Counted from the first letter of the stretch, positions 50,627 through 61,208 are shown. The stretch is DNA of 64,000 nucleotides from Candidatus Poribacteria bacterium (GCA_026706025.1 JAPOZO010000088.1:99669-163668), one strand, 5' to 3'. The notes: generated by a model from the letters alone, not told the origin. Made by a program: numbers and translations.

Positions 50627-51511
50627 TTACCACCAAGCGGTCCGGTGATATCCTGTTAAATCTATATCTTGACCAAAGGATGAAAGCATTATAACGGTTG
50701 TTGTCGGTTCAAATGTGCAACCGTATGCCCGAAGAGGTGCTTCATACCTGCCACCTTCCGCTGTTTGCCAAGTGCGAATTGTCGGTATTGCCGATTGAAT
50801 TGATGCAATAACCTCCATCGGATCCATATCTGGTGCAATGGGGTCACGAATTAACCCATGTTGATAATATTCTGAGGGTTCATCCCATCTTGCATAACCG
50901 ACAATGTTTTGACCCTGACGTAAAATACGGTACCCACTCATAGTATACTGGTTCACTTTTATGCTTTGTTGATCGCAGCTAACAGGAAAATTCTGTCTTG
51001 CCCACATCTCATCCAACTGAGGTAAAGCACTTAAATCGTTGAGATTCACTTCCGCCCATTTGAGTTCCGATGCGTTCTGATTGGGTGGAAGTTGGGTTTG
51101 TAAATCTTGTGTCAATTGTTGGTAACCAACTTTCTGATACAATCGCATAGCTTCTTCTGCATCAACATCAAGAATGCTGCCACGATAGCCCTTTGTTTGG
51201 AAGTGTGCATGCAGCTCCTGCATTAATCGGGTTGCAACCCCTTGGCGACGCATATCTTGCGCTACAAAGACAGCACCTACTGTTACAAATCTCTGACACT
51301 TGTCTTCAATGAAAAATGAACAAGGTTCACCCCAGACATGACCTACGACCCTCTCATTGACAAGTGCTAAACCTATCCCTTCCGCTTCAATGTGACCCTC
51401 AAACTTATTTCTATAGATGTTCTCATCAACTTGCTCAGCAGGTAACAACAACGCTAAAATAGCGTCATCATCGCCGGGCTGCCAATGTCTGTAAATAATC
51501 TTATGCCGCAT
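50627..51511 (-). CDS. GNAT-family N-acetyltransferase
   Basis: The 294-residue protein has an N-terminal GNAT domain with VTVGAVFVAQDMRRQGVATRLMQEL, the acetyl-CoA pyrophosphate-loop motif (RRQGVA), and a following ALYQKVGY-type ending (RLYQKVGYQQL). A second, degenerate GNAT-like half occupies ~150-290. The start at 51511 is backed by GGGAG and discards ten leader residues. It lies divergent from the cyclase gene with a 162-bp gap containing that gene's promoter. Substrate unknown. Confidence 0.8.
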   Translation of the reverse strand: MRHKIIYRHWQPGDDDAILALLLPAEQVDENIYRNKFEGHIEAEGIGLALVNERVVGHVWGEPCSFFIEDKCQRFVTVGAVFVAQDMRRQGVATRLMQELHAHFQTKGYRGSILDVDAEEAMRLYQKVGYQQLTQDLQTQLPPNQNASELKWAEVNLNDLSALPQLDEMWARQNFPVSCDQQSIKVNQYTMSGYRILRQGQNIVGYARWDEPSEYYQHGLIRDPIAPDMDPMEVIASIQSAIPTIRTWQTAEGGRYEAPLRAYGCTFEPTTTVIMLSSFGQDIDLTGYHRTAWW

Positions 51512-51592
51512 AGTCTCCCTTCCAGACAAAATAGTTTTCATTTATACACCAAAACGGATGCACTTTTCTGGAGGACGCGAGATATGATTTCC

Positions 51593-51621
51593 TTGAATAT
51601 TTCAAGGGGATGTGTTATACT
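51593..51621 (+). promoter_or_regulatory. Extended -10 promoter for the cyclase gene
   Basis: TTGAAT (51593-51598) and TATACT (51616-51621) are 17 bp apart, with TGT as the extended -10. The ATG at 51674 lies about 46 bp beyond the predicted start, after an AGAAGGAG ribosome site. Confidence 0.6.
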
Positions 51622-51673
51622 ACATATCATAGCTTTGTGAGGGCAACATGTTTGTTAGAAGGAGAAAAATATA

Positions 51674-52354
51674 ATGCGCCTTGACTTTCAAAACGTGCTG
51701 GATCTGTCTTATGTGGTCGATGAAAATAGTCCATGTGAGCTGCCGATTGATCCTGCCAAAATTTATGACCAAGCGACGTTGGAAAAAGATGGCTACTTTG
51801 AAAGCCGGATTGACACGTCTGGACACTACTCTACGCACATGGATGCCCCCTGCTTAATGTATCCCGGTGGCGCAACTATCGCCGAGATTCCAAAGGAGAA
51901 ACTGACCGGAAACGCTGTCCTGATGGACTTTTCAGCAATCAAAAAACCGAACGACGCTGTAACGGCAGAAGATATTGAGGCGTGGATAGCCGAAAACGGC
52001 GAGATTTCAGAAGATAGCATCGTCTTTATGCGGACAGGAATGGATAGGTTCGTCTATCAGGATAACTTCAACCGAGAATGGATCGGTTTCAGTGAGGATG
52101 CCGCCGAATTGCTCGTTGAAAAGGGCATAAAGGTCATCGGAACAGATGCCTGTAGTATTGACTCGGTAGCAGGGCACCCACCGTTGCATGACGGTCTACC
52201 GCCTGCACACCTCGTTTTCCTCGGAGCCGGTATCCCGCACGTTGAAGACCTGTGCAATTTGAGTCAACTCCCGACGCATTTCTACGTAGTAATCGCACCC
52301 CTAAAGTTAGCACGGAGCTCCGGCGCACCGACGCGGGTCTTCGCGTTCGTGTAA
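51674..52354 (+). CDS. Cyclase/kynurenine-formamidase-like metal hydrolase
   Basis: The 226-residue protein has the cyclase-family metal motif HxxxHxD at H51, H55 and D57 (SGHYSTHMDAP). The closing region holds IGTDACSIDSVAGHPPLHDGLPPAHLVFLGAGIPHVEDLCNL, also conserved in the family. Members hydrolyse N-formyl-kynurenine or related amides. The exact substrate is uncertain, with no kynurenine genes adjacent. A promoter with an extended -10 precedes it. Confidence 0.88.
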   Translation: MRLDFQNVLDLSYVVDENSPCELPIDPAKIYDQATLEKDGYFESRIDTSGHYSTHMDAPCLMYPGGATIAEIPKEKLTGNAVLMDFSAIKKPNDAVTAEDIEAWIAENGEISEDSIVFMRTGMDRFVYQDNFNREWIGFSEDAAELLVEKGIKVIGTDACSIDSVAGHPPLHDGLPPAHLVFLGAGIPHVEDLCNLSQLPTHFYVVIAPLKLARSSGAPTRVFAFV

Positions 52355-52526
52355 TACAATTTCTGGTAATAGATTTCTCTTTTGTAGAATAAACTGTTAG
52401 TTTGTTCCGCATCGCTATACGTTTCATGAAAACCGGTAATGCAATATCATTATTTGGAAGTGGTATAAGTATCCTAAAGATGTCCCTCTCCTTCAGATAG
52501 GGTGCGGTTCTGCAACCTCGTTTGAC

Positions 52527-54011
52527 ATGAGAAAAATGATACCCAATATCCCCGAACCGATCTTAAACCTGTTATATGAAATCGGTGAAGTTGCAGGAAA
52601 AAACGCTTATCTCGTCGGCGGATTTGTCCGAGACCTCCTGCTCAAACGACCAAGTTCTGATATTGACATCGTTGTGGAAGGAGACGCAATCCGAGTCGCT
52701 GAAACGATGTCTGAACGGTGGAACGGGACATTGGAGACGCATTCCCAATTCGGTACTGCAACCGTCACACCTGAAAATATCGACCTGCCTAAAGTGGACT
52801 TCGTCACCGCACGGCGTGAAACTTATCAAGGCACAGGCACGTTACCTATAGTGCAACGCGGGACGATCACTGACGATTTGCACCGACGCGATTTTTCCAT
52901 CAACGCGCTTGCAATGCGTTTAGACACAAATGCTTTTGGCACCATCGTTGATAAGACAGGTGGGCTGGAAGACCTTGAGGCAGGGATTGTTCGGGTACTC
53001 CACAAGCAAAGTTTCATAGACGATCCGACGCGTATCTTCCGCGCGGCTCGGTATGCTGGACGTTACAACTTTCGTATCGATGAAACCGATCAAGTTCTGA
53101 TTCAGGAGGCACTCCCGATATTGCCACAGTTGAGCGGTGAACGGATACGCAATGAAATTGACAGGGTACTTCTTGAGAAGCATGCAGCCAAAATTGTAGA
53201 ACATCTCACACAACTCGGCGTGTGGCAAGTTATCTTTGTAGGGCAAAATATATCGACTGCATTTGTCTACGACTTTAAGAAGGCAGAACAGACAATATCT
53301 TGGGCATCAGCGCATCTCGTAGATGAAACATTTCAGCCAGAACGGGTTCGTTGGATGACACTCCTCGGCACTGATATGCCGATATGCCAAATTGAAGCCA
53401 TCAGTTTCAGACTCGGATTAGCGCATCAACTCCAGCGACTGATAAGCCGCACACAAGCGATGAAACGCGGGGTTTCGCTTGAAGAGGTAACAGCATCTAA
53501 TTTTGAAAAATTGGGATTTTCGTTGTCGAAAAACACATCTATCGAACACCAGAACGGCATGTGGTGCATCGTTGATGCAGACAATATGAACACTTATGTA
53601 TGTGGAGAAGGGAATCTCTATCGGGTACAAACACCGCTCACTGCTTATAGGCAGTTGAAACAGACGCTTACAGCATTAAAGGCAACAGTAAAACCGAGCG
53701 AGGTTTACCAATTGCTAAAGTCGTATCCGATCGAAGCGTTAGTACTCGGTTATGTAGATGCAATCGTGCCAGAATGGAAACGTGAAAAAATAAAAGACTA
53801 TCTTCTCGTGCTTCGCAAGGTTCAACCGTTTATTACAGGAGACGATTTGATCGCGTTAGGAGAAAAGCCGGGGAAAGCCTTTGAGACAGTGCTTTGGGAG
53901 TCATTTGCTGCACAATTAGATGGAAAAACTGCGACAAAGTCGGAAGCATTTTGTCGCTTGCGGGATTCAAAGACCACTCGCCCCGCAAAACATTGTAAAC
54001 TAAAAAAATAG
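52527..54011 (+). CDS. tRNA nucleotidyltransferase/poly(A) polymerase family protein
   Basis: The 494-residue enzyme has the class-II nucleotidyltransferase head: AYLVGGFVRDLLLKRPSSDIDIVVEGDA with the GG and DxD metal motifs at ~27-54. It continues with DLHRRDFSINALAMRL and FIDDPTRIFRAARYAGRYNF. These are the motifs that set CCA-adding and poly(A) enzymes. Its longer C-terminal half and position with the M50-scpA-scpB cluster fit the variant in many bacteria. Assignment as CCA-adding enzyme is likely but not proven. It lies 20 bp before the protease gene. Confidence 0.85.
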   Translation: MRKMIPNIPEPILNLLYEIGEVAGKNAYLVGGFVRDLLLKRPSSDIDIVVEGDAIRVAETMSERWNGTLETHSQFGTATVTPENIDLPKVDFVTARRETYQGTGTLPIVQRGTITDDLHRRDFSINALAMRLDTNAFGTIVDKTGGLEDLEAGIVRVLHKQSFIDDPTRIFRAARYAGRYNFRIDETDQVLIQEALPILPQLSGERIRNEIDRVLLEKHAAKIVEHLTQLGVWQVIFVGQNISTAFVYDFKKAEQTISWASAHLVDETFQPERVRWMTLLGTDMPICQIEAISFRLGLAHQLQRLISRTQAMKRGVSLEEVTASNFEKLGFSLSKNTSIEHQNGMWCIVDADNMNTYVCGEGNLYRVQTPLTAYRQLKQTLTALKATVKPSEVYQLLKSYPIEALVLGYVDAIVPEWKREKIKDYLLVLRKVQPFITGDDLIALGEKPGKAFETVLWESFAAQLDGKTATKSEAFCRLRDSKTTRPAKHCKLKK

Positions 54012-54031
54012 AATGGAAGATTAGATAAAAT

Positions 54032-54751
54032 ATGTTCAGTCCAGAACAAATATACGGAGCAATTCTTTTAGTTGCACAATTCATTATTCTGCTAACCTTT
54101 CATGAATGGGCACACGCGAAATCAGCAGATATGTTAGGTGATCCAACTGCGCGCGATCTCGGACGGATGTCCCTGAATCCGGGTGTACATATCGACATGA
54201 TTGGTACGATTATACTCCCCTTGTTCGGCAGTCTTTTGGGAGGTGGTTTCTTTGGTTGGGCAAAACCGGTGCCAGTGAATCCTTACAATCTTAAGAACCC
54301 GAGGCGAGACCTGATGCTGATCGCAGCAGCGGGGCCCGTCACGAATATCGTTCTCACTTTTGTAATCTTGGCAGGACTCAAAATAGCATTGGAATTTACA
54401 CCCTTCAATCCGCTTGAATCTTCATCTTATCACCATGAAATAGGCAAGCAAGTTGTTCGTATGGCACTGATCAGTGTATTTCTCGCAGCGTTTAACATGC
54501 TTCCGCTCTTTCCATTAGACGGATTCAGCGTTGTAAGAGGCTTGCTCCCGGAAAACGCAGCACGCCAATTTGAAAAATTGTCACCGTATGGGATGCCAAT
54601 TCTGATGTGTCTCATCTTTCTGCCCTATTTCCTCCCTATTTTCCCTAATGTCTTCGGGTTCTTGGGTCTTATCAGCCTCGACACACTCAAATTGACAGCT
54701 GAGATCGTTGGCTTACCAAAAGTGATCTTATACGAGTTATTATTCCGCTAA
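54032..54751 (+). CDS. Site-2-type M50 metalloprotease
   Basis: The 239-residue membrane protein has HEWAH at 24-28 (zinc ligands and catalytic Glu) and a second metal site in NMLPLFPLDGFSVVRG. Helices cover the rest, with LGRMSLNPGVHIDMIGTIILP and FFGWAKPVPVNPYNL as the family body. This short M50B/S2P-like form occurs widely next to scpA-scpB. It cleaves substrates within the membrane. Gene order cca-like - M50 - scpA - scpB agrees with other bacteria. Confidence 0.9.
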   Translation: MFSPEQIYGAILLVAQFIILLTFHEWAHAKSADMLGDPTARDLGRMSLNPGVHIDMIGTIILPLFGSLLGGGFFGWAKPVPVNPYNLKNPRRDLMLIAAAGPVTNIVLTFVILAGLKIALEFTPFNPLESSSYHHEIGKQVVRMALISVFLAAFNMLPLFPLDGFSVVRGLLPENAARQFEKLSPYGMPILMCLIFLPYFLPIFPNVFGFLGLISLDTLKLTAEIVGLPKVILYELLFR

Positions 54752-54817
54752 ACGTCATCCAACACTTTCAATATGGAAAATCTGTAGTTACATCCTACAA
54801 TCCTGAAAGCATCAAAT

Positions 54818-55672
54818 ATGCTGACTGAAACAACTGAAACCCTTGAAAATCAAGATTTAGAAACCACATCTACTGATGTAGCCCCGCTCTACTCGGTCAA
54901 GTTAGAAGGTTTTGAGGGCCCCCTTGATTTACTCCTTCATCTGATCCAGAAAGAGGAAATGGATATCTACGATATTCAGATCGCGCAAATCACTGACCGG
55001 TACCTCGAATATGTCAATTTAATGGAGGAACTGGATTTAGATGTGGCATCCGAATTTTTGGTGATGGCAGCGACGCTTCTGCATATTAAATCGCAGAGTA
55101 TTCTTCCACAACTCACCGCAAACGCGGAACACCCGATTCGTGACCAAGAGCAACTCGTAAAACAACTCTTGGAATACAAACGCTTCAAAGAGGCTTCTAA
55201 GGTACTCGACGTTTACGCCGAGCGACAGACATGGGTTTATAGTAGAAGTCCGAAACTGCATGAGGAGTTAGACGGCACACGGGAATTCGAGATTAGAGCC
55301 ACCTTATTTGATCTGCTTACCGCTTTCAAGGCTATAAATGACCGCGCTGCGGAAGTAGATGCCGAAGAGCTCTACGAAACGGTTGAAGAAGAAACAATCA
55401 CCGTTGAAGACAAAATTACCTTTATTGAAAGACAGTTGGATGCTGCAGATCAACTGCTATTCGACGAACTGTTCCCTTTATCCTCAAGCAAGACGGATCG
55501 GATTGTCACATTCCTTGCCATTTTAGAACTGATTCGGATCGGAAAAATCGTTACCGTTCAAACGGATCATTTTGAGAGTATCTATATCGTTAAACAGGAG
55601 CACCAGCCGGATCGCGATATCGCGCCGCCGCCACCCGTAGAAACCACTCGTTCAGGAGAACGAGGCTATTAG
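54818..55672 (+). CDS. scpA: Segregation and condensation protein A
   Basis: The 284-residue kleisin of the SMC complex has the N-terminal SMC-binding start KLEGFEGPLDLLLHLIQKEEMDIYDI at ~28-53, with LDLDVASEFLVMAATLLHIKSQSILPQ as the usual next helix. The C-terminal winged helix lies at ~200-270 (VTFLAILELIRIGKIVTVQ). It cooperates with SMC and ScpB in chromosome compaction. No smc gene is in the window. Five bases separate it from scpB. Confidence 0.92.
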   Translation: MLTETTETLENQDLETTSTDVAPLYSVKLEGFEGPLDLLLHLIQKEEMDIYDIQIAQITDRYLEYVNLMEELDLDVASEFLVMAATLLHIKSQSILPQLTANAEHPIRDQEQLVKQLLEYKRFKEASKVLDVYAERQTWVYSRSPKLHEELDGTREFEIRATLFDLLTAFKAINDRAAEVDAEELYETVEEETITVEDKITFIERQLDAADQLLFDELFPLSSSKTDRIVTFLAILELIRIGKIVTVQTDHFESIYIVKQEHQPDRDIAPPPPVETTRSGERGY

Positions 55673-55677
55673 GAACT

Positions 55678-56325
55678 ATGTCTATGGATTCTGAAAATGT
55701 TATTGCTGTCAATCCGATAGAAGAAATTGATCTAATGTCGGAACAAAAACTTAAGTCAATCTTGGAAGCGATTCTGTTTGCAGCGAGCGAACCGATTTCG
55801 ATGGAACAGTTTCAAGACGCGCTGCCAGGCGTCAGTAAACGTGCCATCCGGAAAGCACTCACCGCACTCCAAGACGAGTACCAAGAGATAAATCGAAGTT
55901 TTCATCTCGTTGAAATAGCGAACGGCTACCAAATGAGCACACGCCCAGAATATTCAGAATGGATACAGAAGTTTTATACCCGACAAGTTCGCGTTACACT
56001 GTCGCCATCCGCGCTTGAGACGCTTGCGATCGTCGCATACAAGCAGCCTATCACACGTGCCGATGTCGCAGCAATCCGTGGCGTAAACAGCGACAGCGTC
56101 CTCAACTCGCTCGTTGAGAAAAGACTCGTTCGCATCACCGGCAGAAAAGAGGGGCGCGCCCTGCTTTTTTCAACCACCGACGAGTTCCTGCAACAATTCG
56201 GATTAAAGGATGCCTCTGACCTGCCTTCACTTGATGAAATCGACGAACTTCTTACCACACCAAACGGCAGTGAACCCGCCCAAAATCTACTGCCAGAGAT
56301 GATGGAGGAGGGGGCTGAGCAATGA
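55678..56325 (+). CDS. scpB: Segregation and condensation protein B
   Basis: The 215-residue protein carries two winged-helix domains: LKSILEAILFAASEPISMEQFQDAL at ~20, and LSPSALETLAIVAYKQPITRADVAAIRGVNSDSVLNSLVEKRLVRITGRKE as the hallmark second block. It completes the SMC-ScpAB condensin. It overlaps the next gene thrC by 4 bp (ATGA). The acidic last ~25 residues are variable in the family. Confidence 0.92.
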   Translation: MSMDSENVIAVNPIEEIDLMSEQKLKSILEAILFAASEPISMEQFQDALPGVSKRAIRKALTALQDEYQEINRSFHLVEIANGYQMSTRPEYSEWIQKFYTRQVRVTLSPSALETLAIVAYKQPITRADVAAIRGVNSDSVLNSLVEKRLVRITGRKEGRALLFSTTDEFLQQFGLKDASDLPSLDEIDELLTTPNGSEPAQNLLPEMMEEGAEQ

Positions 56326-57650
56326 ACTACGATGCATGGTTCCAGTGCAGTGAAGGATGCGGTGAGACTTATCCACTCACTGAAATTATCTATCGGTGCA
56401 AAAATTGCGACGGGTTGTTAGAAGTCCAACACGACATGGGCGTACTGAAACAACGCAGCGCGGCTGATTGGAAATCCCTCTTTGAGCAGCGCTATAGGCG
56501 TACACAATACCCCTATGGCAGTGGCGTTTGGGGGAAAAAGGAACTTGTTTGCCCAAACATTGATGATAATAACATCATCTCTATGTATGAGGGCGGCACC
56601 AATCTATTCTGGGCAGAACGTTTCGGTGAGCAACTCGGCTTACACGACCTCTGGATCAAGCAGTGTGGTAACAGTCATACCGGTTCCTTTAAAGACCTCG
56701 GGATGACCGTCCTCGTCTCAATGGTTAAACAGATCATCGCTGAGTCAGGAAATATCCGCGCTGTTATGTGTGCTTCGACCGGCGACACCTCCGCGGCTCT
56801 GGCTGCTTATGCATCTGCAGCAGGTATACCCGCAATTATCCTCTTGCCAAAAGCGAAAGTTACGCGTGAACAACTCATTCAACCTATCGCGAATGGTGCC
56901 CTGACGCTTTCGCTGGAGACAGATTTCGACGGATGCATGGAGATCGTCCAAAAACTTGCCGGGCGGACAGATTTCTATCTCGCTAACTCCATTAATTCTC
57001 TCCGCATTGAGGGACAGAAAACAATTAGTATTGAGATCGTACAGCAGTTTGATTGGGAAGTCCCTGATTGGATTATCATTCCTGGAGGCAACCTCGGCAA
57101 TGTTTCAGCACTCGGACTCGGTTTTTTAATGATGTACGAACTCGGTATCATTGACAAACTCCCGCGCATCGCTTGTGCGCAAGCTGAACGCGCGAATCCG
57201 CTTTATCGAAGTTATCAAACAGGGTTCACAGAGTTCAGCGCAATCACAGCACAAGCGACACAAGCGACAGCCATTCAGATCGGGAACCCGGTTTCGGTGC
57301 ATCGCGCCATACGGACCTTGAAACGATTTGATGGAATCGTTGACCAAGCGACAGAAGTAGAACTATCAGACGCTGCCGCAAGAGCAGACAGAACAGGGTT
57401 ATTCAATTGCCCGCACACCGGCGTGGCATTGGCAGTGCTCATAAAAATGGTCGAGCGCAAACAGATTCAACCTGATGATAGAGTCATTGTCATCTCTACA
57501 GCAACTGGTCTCAAATTCCCAGATTTCAAGGTAGCCTATCACAACGTCGCTCCCGGCGAACCTGCCCCGCGCTACCTAAATGCCCCGATTGAATTGGAAG
57601 CAGACTATGAAGGGGTCCTGAAACAGATTGGTACACACCTCGACGCATAA
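56322..57650 (+). CDS. thrC: Threonine synthase
   Basis: The 442-residue PLP enzyme converts O-phosphohomoserine to threonine. PLP lysine is K124 in NSHTGSFKDLGMTVLVS. The phosphate cradle is the glycine loop WIIIPGGNLGNVSALGLG, and the start holds a zinc-ribbon-like C9/C13/C26/C29 set (CSEGCG, CKNC), known in this subgroup. The last part has VVISTATGLKFPDFK. The 4-bp overlap with scpB shows translational coupling although the pathways differ. Confidence 0.93.
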   Translation: MNYDAWFQCSEGCGETYPLTEIIYRCKNCDGLLEVQHDMGVLKQRSAADWKSLFEQRYRRTQYPYGSGVWGKKELVCPNIDDNNIISMYEGGTNLFWAERFGEQLGLHDLWIKQCGNSHTGSFKDLGMTVLVSMVKQIIAESGNIRAVMCASTGDTSAALAAYASAAGIPAIILLPKAKVTREQLIQPIANGALTLSLETDFDGCMEIVQKLAGRTDFYLANSINSLRIEGQKTISIEIVQQFDWEVPDWIIIPGGNLGNVSALGLGFLMMYELGIIDKLPRIACAQAERANPLYRSYQTGFTEFSAITAQATQATAIQIGNPVSVHRAIRTLKRFDGIVDQATEVELSDAAARADRTGLFNCPHTGVALAVLIKMVERKQIQPDDRVIVISTATGLKFPDFKVAYHNVAPGEPAPRYLNAPIELEADYEGVLKQIGTHLDA

Positions 57651-57695
57651 CTCCCACCTATAAAGATGCAAACTGAATCGTACAGCGATAAAGAT

Positions 57696-57725
57696 TTGCA
57701 ACAAATCCACAAAATATGGTATAAT
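57696..57725 (+). promoter_or_regulatory. Promoter for xylose isomerase with extended -10
   Basis: TTGCAA (57696-57701) lies 18 bp from a consensus TATAAT (57720-57725), with TGG as an extended -10. It is 55 bp before the ATG at 57780, so the gene is probably transcribed separately from thrC. Confidence 0.65.
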
Positions 57726-57779
57726 CTAAGTGTCAACTTATAAACTGTATCAAAATTAATAAGCAATAGGAGTGAATGA

Positions 57780-58949
57780 ATGTCAGAACAGTATCAGCCT
57801 AAGCCTGAGCATAAGTTTACCTTTGGATTGTGGACTGTGGGTAACCCAGGACGTGACCCATTTGGTGATGTTGTCAGGCCCCCTCTGAAACCTACCTACA
57901 CAGTCGAAAAACTCAGTGAATTGGGCGCGTATGGCGTCAATTTACACGATAATGACCTCGTCCCATTTGATGCTTCAGCCGCTGAACGCGATAATATTGT
58001 TAGCGAATTTAAGAAGGCTCTTTCAGATCACGGTATGAAAGTCCCGATGGCGACAACAAACCTATTTTTCCATCCGATCTTTAAAGATGGTGCCTTTACT
58101 TCTAATGACCCGAAGGTACGCGCATTCGCCATTCAGAAAACATTAAATGCCATCGACCTCGGCGTGGAACTCGGCGCAACGGTTTATGTCTTTTGGGGCG
58201 GACGCGAAGGCGCAGAAGTCGATGCCGCCAAGAACGGACCGGATACGGTCAAGTGGAATCGTGAGGCGATGAACTACTTCACGCACTACGTCCAAGACCA
58301 AGGATATGACCTCCGCTTCGCGCTTGAGGCAAAGCCAAACGAACCGCGCGGCGACATCTATCTACCGACGACTGGACACATGCTTCACTTTATCGAAACG
58401 CTCGATCACCCAGAAATGGTCGGCGTTAATCCCGAATTCGCTCATGAAACGATGGCAGGATTAAGCTTTATTCACGGTGTCGCACAAGCCTATGAAGCCG
58501 GTAAACTCTTCCACATTGACCTCAATGACCAGAAGATGAGTCGTTTCGACCAAGATCTACGTTTCGGTTCCGAAAACATCAAAAGTGCTTTCTTCCTTGT
58601 TAAATTCCTTGAGGACGTGAACTGGGATGGCAACCGCCACTTTGACGCTCACGCTTACCGCACTGAAGATGAACAAGGCGTATGGGACTTCGCTGCGGGA
58701 TGTATGCGAAGCTACCTGATTTTGAAGGACAAAGCACACCGTTTTAACGAAGATGCGGAAATTCAAGGGATTCTTGCGGAAGTGCGAGCACGTAACCCTG
58801 AACTTGAAGCACTCATGGCAAACTACAGTGCCGAGAGCGTCGGAAGGCTAAGAAAAATAGACTTTGAACCGGATACCCTCGCAGAAAAAGGACTCGGATA
58901 CGAGAAATTGGATCAACTCACGTTTGAAGTTTTGACGGGAGTCAGGTAA
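57780..58949 (+). CDS. xylA: Xylose isomerase
   Basis: The 389-residue TIM-barrel enzyme interconverts xylose and xylulose, and often glucose and fructose. Typical motifs are [29 protein letters not shown] with the base His, [35 protein letters not shown] with metal Glu and Lys, [34 protein letters not shown] and [10 protein letters not shown]. The length and HDNDL type place it with the shorter class-I (actinobacterial) group. AGGAGTG precedes the ATG. No xylulokinase is in the window, so the sugar context is unsettled. Confidence 0.95.
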   Translation: MSEQYQPKPEHKFTFGLWTVGNPGRDPFGDVVRPPLKPTYTVEKLSELGAYGVNLHDNDLVPFDASAAERDNIVSEFKKALSDHGMKVPMATTNLFFHPIFKDGAFTSNDPKVRAFAIQKTLNAIDLGVELGATVYVFWGGREGAEVDAAKNGPDTVKWNREAMNYFTHYVQDQGYDLRFALEAKPNEPRGDIYLPTTGHMLHFIETLDHPEMVGVNPEFAHETMAGLSFIHGVAQAYEAGKLFHIDLNDQKMSRFDQDLRFGSENIKSAFFLVKFLEDVNWDGNRHFDAHAYRTEDEQGVWDFAAGCMRSYLILKDKAHRFNEDAEIQGILAEVRARNPELEALMANYSAESVGRLRKIDFEPDTLAEKGLGYEKLDQLTFEVLTGVR

Positions 58950-59137
58950 GCTAAACTTTTACCAGAACCGTAAGGAGGCGTTGACAGTCGGTCGTTGGTA
59001 AAGAGGTTTCGTCTCACATTGGTTACTACTAAAGATAGTCTCAAACCCTGTAGTTCGTAATGAAATGGAGAGCGGATTTAAGGAACGCATCCGATAGGTC
59101 TAACCCCCGTTGTTCCTCCGCAAGGTAAAATTAAAAA

Positions 59138-61033
59138 ATGAATACCCTTATCATTGCGGTTTTGAGTTTCGTCGGTTTCATCGTCGCCTATCACACGTAC
59201 GGTAAATGGCTGGCGAGAAAGATTTTTGGATTAGATGCGCAAGCGACGGTGCCGAGTCAAGAACTGAAAGATGATGTCGATTACGTTCCGACCAAAAAGG
59301 AGATTATTTTCGGACATCATTTCACAAGCATTGCTGGCACAGGTCCGATCGTAGGACCCGCAATTGCCGTCTTTTGGGGATGGCTACCAGCGTTGCTATG
59401 GGTTATCCTGGGGTCGGTTTTTATCGGGGCTGTTCACGATTTCGGCGCGCTTGTGGTCTCACTCCGCAACCGAGGACAAAGTGTCGGCGAAGTAGCGGGC
59501 AGAATGATAGGGCCCCGCGCAAAATTCCTTTTCCTTTTCGTGCTCTTCATGGGCTTGACGATTGTCCTTGCCATCTTCGGTTTAGTCATCGCCCTGATCT
59601 TCTCCTACTATCCTGAGTCAGTTTTATCCGTCTGGGTGGAAATCCCGCTCGCTATCGCCATCGGTCTCTGGATTTACCGCAGAGGTGGTAACATTCTCAT
59701 TCCATCCATTGTCGCCCTCGGTATCATGTACATCGGGATGGGTGTCGGCGCATACCTCCTACCGATCGATTTAAGTCAAATATTCGGTATCCCGTTACTG
59801 GGGCAAACTTACCTGAACGTCGTGGTCGTCTGGACGTTGGTGCTTTTTGTCTACTGTTTTATCGCCTCAGTACTCCCCGTGTGGACACTCCTACAACCCC
59901 GTGATTTCATCAATAGCCACGAACTCGTATTAGCACTGCTCCTATTGCTACTCGGACTCGCCGTAGCAGGCTTAACAGGCAAAGCAGACCTTGTAGCCTC
60001 CGCCCCTGCTGTCGCTTCAGACATCCCACCCGACGCACCACCGATCTGGCCCTTCCTCTTTATCACAATCGCGTGTGGTGCTGTGAGTGGTTTCCACTGT
60101 ATGGTGAGTTCTGGGACTTCCAGCAAACAAGTCGAATCCGAAAGTGATGCACAATACGTAGGCTACGGTGCGATGTTGCTTGAAGGCGGACTCGCCGTTA
60201 TTGTCATTCTCGCCTGCTGTGCTGGCATCGGGATGGGGATTTTCAACCGCACCGGTACCGGTGCAAACTACACTTTTGAGCCTATTATCGCAGCAGAAAG
60301 TGCTGCACCTGTTACCAATCACGATGCATGGAGAACCCGTTATGCTACTTCCGAAACAGTAACAAATGCTGATGGTACAACAACGGTCGTCGGAGGCTGG
60401 GCAAGCCATAATCTCAAGGCAAAGGTGAGCGCGTTTGTTGATGGCGGTGGAAACTTCCTCGCTTCGCTTGGCATCCCACTCAAGATGGGTATCGCAATTA
60501 TGGCAGTACTCGTCGCCAGTTTCGCTGCCACAACGCTTGATACTGCGACACGGCTTCAGCGATATGTCATCTTTGAACTCGCGCAGACAGCTAACATCAA
60601 ACCGTTAATGAACCGTTACGTCGCTACTGCGTTTGCGTTAGTCCTTGCGGCTGCTGTCGCCTTACTACAGGGACCAAGTGGACCCGGTAGTGGCGGCTTG
60701 ACACTCTGGCCCCTCTTCGGTGCAACGAATCAACTCTTAGCAGGATTAGCGTTCATGGTCATTGTCTTCTATCTCGTGCGCCGTAACAAACCGATCTGGT
60801 TCGCGTTCCTCCCGATGGTCGTCATGCTCATCATGCCCGCTTGGGCAATGTTGCATCAAATGTTCGATCCACAGACTGGCTGGCTCTTCACCGGTAAATA
60901 TCTGCTTTTCGGATTTGGGGTCGTCGTAGAGGCGTTGCAAATATGGATGGTTGCTGAAGGTGTTATCGCCTGGCGAAATGCCCGCGGAAATTACCCCGAA
61001 CTCCCGCCATTGGAAAGCGTTGCTGCTGATTAA
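59138..61033 (+). CDS. CstA-family carbon-starvation/pyruvate-peptide transporter
   Basis: The 631-residue integral membrane protein has about 16 helices and the CstA landmarks: YHTYGKWLARKIFGLD, FGHHFTSIAGTGPIVGPAIAVFWGWLPALLWVILGSVFIGAVHDFGALVVSLRNRG, and WPFLFITIACGAVSGFHCMVSSGTSSKQ. The last third has FAATTLDTATRLQRYVIFEL and LWPLFGATNQLLAGLAF. CstA proteins import pyruvate or peptides during carbon limitation. No neighbouring sensor kinase is present. The 188-bp leader after xylA holds no clear promoter. Confidence 0.92.
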   Translation: MNTLIIAVLSFVGFIVAYHTYGKWLARKIFGLDAQATVPSQELKDDVDYVPTKKEIIFGHHFTSIAGTGPIVGPAIAVFWGWLPALLWVILGSVFIGAVHDFGALVVSLRNRGQSVGEVAGRMIGPRAKFLFLFVLFMGLTIVLAIFGLVIALIFSYYPESVLSVWVEIPLAIAIGLWIYRRGGNILIPSIVALGIMYIGMGVGAYLLPIDLSQIFGIPLLGQTYLNVVVVWTLVLFVYCFIASVLPVWTLLQPRDFINSHELVLALLLLLLGLAVAGLTGKADLVASAPAVASDIPPDAPPIWPFLFITIACGAVSGFHCMVSSGTSSKQVESESDAQYVGYGAMLLEGGLAVIVILACCAGIGMGIFNRTGTGANYTFEPIIAAESAAPVTNHDAWRTRYATSETVTNADGTTTVVGGWASHNLKAKVSAFVDGGGNFLASLGIPLKMGIAIMAVLVASFAATTLDTATRLQRYVIFELAQTANIKPLMNRYVATAFALVLAAAVALLQGPSGPGSGGLTLWPLFGATNQLLAGLAFMVIVFYLVRRNKPIWFAFLPMVVMLIMPAWAMLHQMFDPQTGWLFTGKYLLFGFGVVVEALQIWMVAEGVIAWRNARGNYPELPPLESVAAD

Positions 61034-61208
61034 ACAGAATATTGATATAATATCCGTAGAAAACTCCCTTTGGTAAATATTCAGGGTACTTCATTATATC
61101 ATACGGATTCTTTTTTTATCACACAATCCCACTTCTTACCTCAAACCCATACTTCTGACTCCCTCTATTTTCAAATTATGCACCCTTTCTATCGACAAAT
61201 AGTCTCTT